From DASZBX01 sp035943635 (GTDB taxonomy: Bacteria > Actinomycetota > Actinomycetes > Streptomycetales > Catenulisporaceae): a stretch of 17,030 nt of DNA. Below are positions 14,107 through 17,030 of this stretch, piece after piece. The position numbers and the translations under genes were made by a program. The stretch covers positions 1 to 17,030 of the forward strand of contig DASZBX010000110.1 of the NCBI GenBank assembly GCA_035943635.1. Direction: 5' to 3'. Every line of letters starts with the position of its first letter. The first letter of the stretch is position 1. The notes beneath the pieces are model-generated. The model saw only the letters and a list, made by a program, of their open reading frames with translations, was not told the DNA's origin and searched no databases.

Positions 14107-14688
14107 TCAGGCTGTCTGGTATGTCGCGATTATGACGCCTGTGGTTGTCGCGATGCTGTCGACCAGCCGGAGGTTTGCTGCGGCGGCTCCGTCCGGGAAC
14201 AGGCGGCGGCCCTTGCCGAGGATGATCGGGAAGATCAGGAGGAGGTACTCGTCGATGAGGTTGTGGTGGCGGAGCGACTGGACCAGGTCGCCGCAGCCCA
14301 GGATGACGAGGTCCGGGCCGGGTTGGTGCCTGAGGGCGGTGACGGCTTCGACTGCGTCGCCCTGGAGGAGGGTGGAGTTCTGCCAGGGCAGGGGTTCGGT
14401 GAGGGTTGTTGAGGCGACGTACTTGTGGGTGTTGTTCAGGACGTCGGTGAACGGGTTGTTTGTGCGGTTGGGCCAGACGGAGTAGAAGTCCTCGTACGTG
14501 CGGCGGCCGAAGAGGAGTTCGGTCTCGGCCTTCATGTGGCCGGCCATGGTGCGGCCCATGACCTCGTCGTTGTAGGCGCCGGCCCAGCCACCGCGGTCGA
14601 ATCCGTCGCGGTCGTCTTCATCGGGGCGGCCTGGGGCTTGCATGACTCCGTCCAAGGTCATGTTTTCTACTGCGATGATCTTGCGCAT
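14107..14688 (-). CDS. Dihydrofolate reductase family (RibD C-terminal-like) protein
   Basis: A 193-aa member of the RibD/DHFR-like reductases, of normal length. It begins MRKIIAVENMTLDGVMQAP, contains ELLFGRRTYEDF, and has the NADPH-side segment LVILGCGDLVQSL followed by DEYLLLIFPIILGKGRRLF. The true DHFR or RibD substrate is not implied; many such stand-alone proteins have unknown substrates. GAAGGG precedes the ATG by about 8 nt. A candidate promoter is at 14738-14766. The YciI-like gene follows. Confidence 0.87.
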   Translation of the reverse strand: MRKIIAVENMTLDGVMQAPGRPDEDDRDGFDRGGWAGAYNDEVMGRTMAGHMKAETELLFGRRTYEDFYSVWPNRTNNPFTDVLNNTHKYVASTTLTEPLPWQNSTLLQGDAVEAVTALRHQPGPDLVILGCGDLVQSLRHHNLIDEYLLLIFPIILGKGRRLFPDGAAAANLRLVDSIATTTGVIIATYQTA

Positions 14689-14737
14689 GGTGGTTACCCT
14701 TCGTGATCAGGCCGGGTTGGGGGTGGCCTGCTTACTG

Positions 14738-14766
14738 GCTATACGAAGGGGTGATGGGGGAGTCGA
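14738..14766 (-). promoter_or_regulatory. Candidate promoter of the reductase-YciI operon
   Basis: On the minus strand TCGACT (14766-14761) and TATAGC (14743-14738) are separated by 17 nt, each matching four of six consensus bases. It lies about 50 nt upstream of the reductase start. An inverted pair, CCCTTCGT (14697-14704) and ACGAAGGG (14743-14750), brackets the start region and the second copy touches the -10, so it could bind a regulator. Confidence 0.4.
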
Positions 14767-14806
14767 CAATTCGGAGGGGGTGGGTGGGGAAAATCTTTTG
14801 AGGGGG

Positions 14807-15163
14807 TTAGGCCGGCCATAGGCGGGCGCGTTCCTCTGCGTCTTTGCCTAGGGGGAGCGTTCCGACTACGGCGTTGACGTCCAGCGCGCCGTAGATGTGG
14901 GGGAACGTTTCGCTGCTTCCGGGTGGGGTCTCGTGGCGGATCTCGACCTTGATCTTTTCTACCTCGATCAAGAGGACGATCAGGTCCTCGGTGGCGGCGT
15001 CCTCATAGAACCGGCTTGCTACTCCTGCGACTTGGCGGGCTTCGGCTGCGTGGATGAAGCCCTCTTCTGGTAAGGATCGGCCTCGTGTGGAGATGCGGTA
15101 CTCGCCTGTCTTCTTGGCTTCTTCCCAGTCGGTGGGAAACGCGATGTGGTAGATCAAGGCCAT
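14807..15163 (-). CDS. DUF952 family protein
   Basis: A 118-aa protein matching DUF952: it starts MALIYHIAFPTDWEEAKKTG, has EEGFIHAAEARQVAGVASRFY, a central LIVLLIEVEKI strand, the FPHIYGALDVNAVVG motif and an LP-containing end. The family is small, cytoplasmic and of unknown activity; HIYG(P/A)L is its best conserved motif. AGGAG lies about 8 nt before the ATG at 15163. A longer in-frame opening to 15361 runs through low-quality sequence and into an inverted repeat, so it was not chosen. Confidence 0.85.
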   Translation of the reverse strand: MALIYHIAFPTDWEEAKKTGEYRISTRGRSLPEEGFIHAAEARQVAGVASRFYEDAATEDLIVLLIEVEKIKVEIRHETPPGSSETFPHIYGALDVNAVVGTLPLGKDAEERARLWPA

Positions 15164-15570
15164 GTTGGGCTCCTGGGTGCTTGGGGCTTGGGATCCGTGG
15201 GTGGTTGCGCCGTGTGGGTGGGTTTGGGTTACGGCAGTGCCTCCGGCGGGCCGGGCTCCCAAGGATCCAAGGTCCGTGGGCATGCTTGAGGGGCGTGGGG
15301 GGTTACGTGGGGTGTCGGATCGGGATCCTCGGTCGCCCAGCCGGCCCGGAGTCTGCCACACCGGTCAGGCCCAATCAACTCCCGGGGTGGTCGGCTTGGG
15401 TCGGCTGCTTTCGGTGGTTGATGGTTGGGTACGGGAGTTGACAGGACCTGCCCGGTGTGGCAGCCTTCGAACCGCCTGGGCGACCGAGGATCCCGATCCG
15501 ACGGCTCGGATTGTGCGCGGGGGCGCGCTGGCCCCGGAAAGGCACGCGTGGGTTGGGCGTGGGTGTGGGA
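15164..15570. other. 407-nt intergenic region holding the inverted repeat
   Basis: Between the DUF952 start and the polymerase stop no gene is credible; frames crossing it are low-complexity Trp/Gly/Arg-rich shadows. It holds the 189-bp inverted repeat. The DUF952 promoter probably lies at 15164-15313, but no clear hexamers were found there. Confidence 0.6.
15314..15502. repeat. Long imperfect inverted repeat, two 71-bp arms
   Basis: The left arm (15314-15384) and right arm (15432-15502) are reverse complements without gaps: the outermost 27 bases match perfectly (15314-15340 with 15476-15502), an inner 12 match (15353-15364 with 15452-15463), and a final 9 match (15376-15384 with 15432-15440). 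By hand count 62 of 71 positions pair. The spacer is 47 nt. It lies in the gap between two minus-strand genes, with no target duplication seen. It may be a miniature element, a cruciform, a large terminator or a structured RNA. Confidence 0.85.
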
Positions 15571-17030
15571 TTACTTGGCGTCGGCGTAGCAGTCCACTAT
15601 GCCGGTGTGTAGGGGGAAGCGGACCGGGGTGTTGCCGAAGACTAGTTTTGTGGCTTCTGCTGCTGCTTGGGTTACGGCTTCTGCTGTTTGTTCGGCGAGG
15701 TTTTTGGGGGTGTGGACTACTACTTCGTCGTGCATGAAGAAGACCAGGTGGGGTGATTCGGTGAGGGGACGGTCGGGGGTCAGGGCGGTCAGGCGGCGGC
15801 GTAGGACTGCCAGGAGGACTAGGGCCCAGTCTGCGGCGCTGGCTTGGATGACGAAGTTTCTGGTGAAGCGGCCTCGGGCTCGGGTGGCTTGGGCTGAGCG
15901 GCGGGAGTCTGTGCTGGTCGAGCGGGATGGGGTGGTGTAGTTGGAGTCTGAGGTGGAGGTGGTGGTGGCGTGGGTGTCGGGGTCGTCCAGGGGGTCGGGG
16001 GCGAAGCCGGGGGCGCCTTCTGTGGTGGCCGCGTCGGGGTCGGTGGTGGCGCCTCGGATGGTTTCGCGCCAGGAACGGGAGGGGGGTGGGCAGGTGCGGC
16101 CCAGGCGGGAGCGGACGATGCCGCCGTCCTGGCCCGTTTGGGCTGCCGATTCCACGTAGGCCATGGCGGCGGGGAAACGTCTGCGCATGACTTGGAGCAG
16201 GGGCGCCGCCACGCCGCCGGTTTGGCCGTACATCGCGGCCAGCAGGCCGATTTTGGCGCTGGGGCGGTCGCCGTTGAAGACCTCGTCGGCCAGGGCTGCG
16301 TAGAGGTCGCCGGAGCCGGCGGCCCGGGCCAGGCCCTGGTCGCCGGACATGGCGGCCAGGACGCGTGGTTCCAACTGGCCTGCGTCGGCTACCACCAGGG
16401 ACCAGCCTTCGTCGGCGATCACGGCGCGTCTGAGCAGGCGGGGGAGTTGGAGGGCGCCGCTGCCGTGGGTGGCCCAGCGGCCGGAGACCACGCCGCCTAC
16501 CAGGTATTCCGGGCGGAATCTGTTGTTGGACACCCACGCGTCTTGCCAGGCCCAGCCGTTTGCGGCGTGAATGCGGGAGAGTTCTTTGTATTCGAGCATC
16601 AGGGCTGCGGCGGGGTGGTCGACCTCGCGGATTTCCCATGAGCGGGTGGTTTTCAGGGGGACTCCGGCGTAGGCGAAGGCTTTGAGGACCTGGGCTGGGG
16701 AGTCCGGGTTGAAGCCGCTGCCCGGTGGTAGGCCGAAGGCTGCCGCGATGCGCAGGGCCAGTTCGGCGAGTTTGCGGGGGAGGGCTTGGGCGAACGGGCG
16801 CGGGCCCAGCAGGTCGGTCAGGAGTGCGTCGTGGATGTCGTTGCGCCAGGGCAGGCCGGTGTGGGCCATTTCTGCTGCGGCCAGGCCTCCGGCTGATTCG
16901 GCTGCGGCCAGCAGTTCGATGCGGGGTGGGTTGTCTTGGTCTGCGCGGAGTCGGCGGATTTGGTCGGCGTGGACGGTGATCAGGATGTGGAGGGGGTCGG
17001 TGGTCAGGTCGGGGGGAGCGGGGGTGGGTT
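15571..17030 (-). CDS. Family-A DNA polymerase (actinobacterial PolA-like, 3'-5' exonuclease/polymerase type), partial
   Basis: A minus-strand gene running off the right edge; 485 residues are visible and the N-terminus is missing. The frame stays open and family-like upstream of an internal ATG at 16869, so that is not the start. Polymerase motifs are present in order: SGRWATHGSGALQLPRL, motif A VVADAGQLEPRVLA, motif B on the O-helix RPSAKIGLLAAMYGQTGG, then FTRNFVIQASAADW and motif C FFMHDEVVVH with its catalytic Asp. This matches the short actinobacterial 'bifunctional 3'-5' exonuclease/DNA polymerase' group rather than full PolA; the exonuclease part would lie outside the window. A Thr/Ser/Asp-rich insertion of about 60 residues (near 15895-16075) separates GRTCPPP from the FTRNF segment. 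Confidence 0.85.
   Translation of the reverse strand, partial: PTPAPPDLTTDPLHILITVHADQIRRLRADQDNPPRIELLAAAESAGGLAAAEMAHTGLPWRNDIHDALLTDLLGPRPFAQALPRKLAELALRIAAAFGLPPGSGFNPDSPAQVLKAFAYAGVPLKTTRSWEIREVDHPAAALMLEYKELSRIHAANGWAWQDAWVSNNRFRPEYLVGGVVSGRWATHGSGALQLPRLLRRAVIADEGWSLVVADAGQLEPRVLAAMSGDQGLARAAGSGDLYAALADEVFNGDRPSAKIGLLAAMYGQTGGVAAPLLQVMRRRFPAAMAYVESAAQTGQDGGIVRSRLGRTCPPPSRSWRETIRGATTDPDAATTEGAPGFAPDPLDDPDTHATTTSTSDSNYTTPSRSTSTDSRRSAQATRARGRFTRNFVIQASAADWALVLLAVLRRRLTALTPDRPLTESPHLVFFMHDEVVVHTPKNLAEQTAEAVTQAAAEATKLVFGNTPVRFPLHTGIVDCYADAK

Noticed and set aside
15314..15502. CRISPR or insertion-sequence interpretation of the inverted repeat
   Set aside because: There is only one inverted pair, no direct repeats with spacers, no transposase and no target-site duplication.
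15365..16639. Minus-strand frame overlapping the polymerase in another register
   Set aside because: Pro/Arg-rich with no motif; the true frame carries polymerase motifs A, B and C.
16867..16869. ATG at 16869 as the polymerase start
   Set aside because: The frame upstream to the window edge reads as family-like protein (LRADQDNPPRIELLAAAESA), so the gene is longer and truncated by the window.

Overview
The window is about 17 kb of high-GC DNA. Strong G/C third-position bias, purine-rich Shine-Dalgarno sequences, GTG starts and typical actinobacterial families point to a filamentous or soil actinomycete (Catenulispora/Actinospica/Streptomyces-like). The genus is an inference. No rRNA, tRNA, CRISPR array, insertion sequence or phage gene was seen.

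Region 1 (1-6487, all + strand) reads as an uptake and activation module. It holds an SDR/FabG-type reductase, a possible 46-residue coupled small ORF, an AMP-forming acyl-CoA ligase closed by a strong hairpin, an MFS permease, and a secreted type-B carboxylesterase. The esterase RBS lies inside a nested hairpin, and a 15-bp palindrome lies further upstream. A plausible logic is that an ester is cleaved outside the cell, the released acid is imported, activated to a CoA thioester and reduced. The substrate cannot be named from sequence. Immediately after the esterase is a headless IclR regulator remnant (6477-6938).

Region 2 (6997-9067, - strand) has a DHA12-type drug/metabolite efflux MFS and a GNAT acetyltransferase whose frame has no usable start codon.

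Region 3 (9073-13284, + strand) is a compact aromatic-degradation set. It has a promoter with an overlapping 15-bp palindrome, a flavin reductase, an HsaA/HpaB-type flavin-dependent monooxygenase, an FAH-family hydrolase and a VOC extradiol-type dioxygenase with an intact His-His-Glu triad. Together they form a hydroxylation, ring-cleavage and hydrolysis route like the hsa/hpa meta-cleavage pathways. A HEAT-repeat gene with a head truncation, an internal deletion and a frameshift follows directly (13284-13720).

Region 4 (13725-17030, - strand) is housekeeping or accessory: a YciI-like protein, a RibD/DHFR-like reductase, a DUF952 protein and the polymerase part of an actinobacterial family-A DNA polymerase that runs off the right edge. 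Between the last two lies an unexplained 189-bp imperfect inverted repeat (two 71-bp arms).

The most unusual features are the long inverted repeat, the RBS-sequestering hairpin, the coupled small ORF, three broken or start-less genes next to intact catabolic genes, and a within-gene shift in codon usage in region 3.
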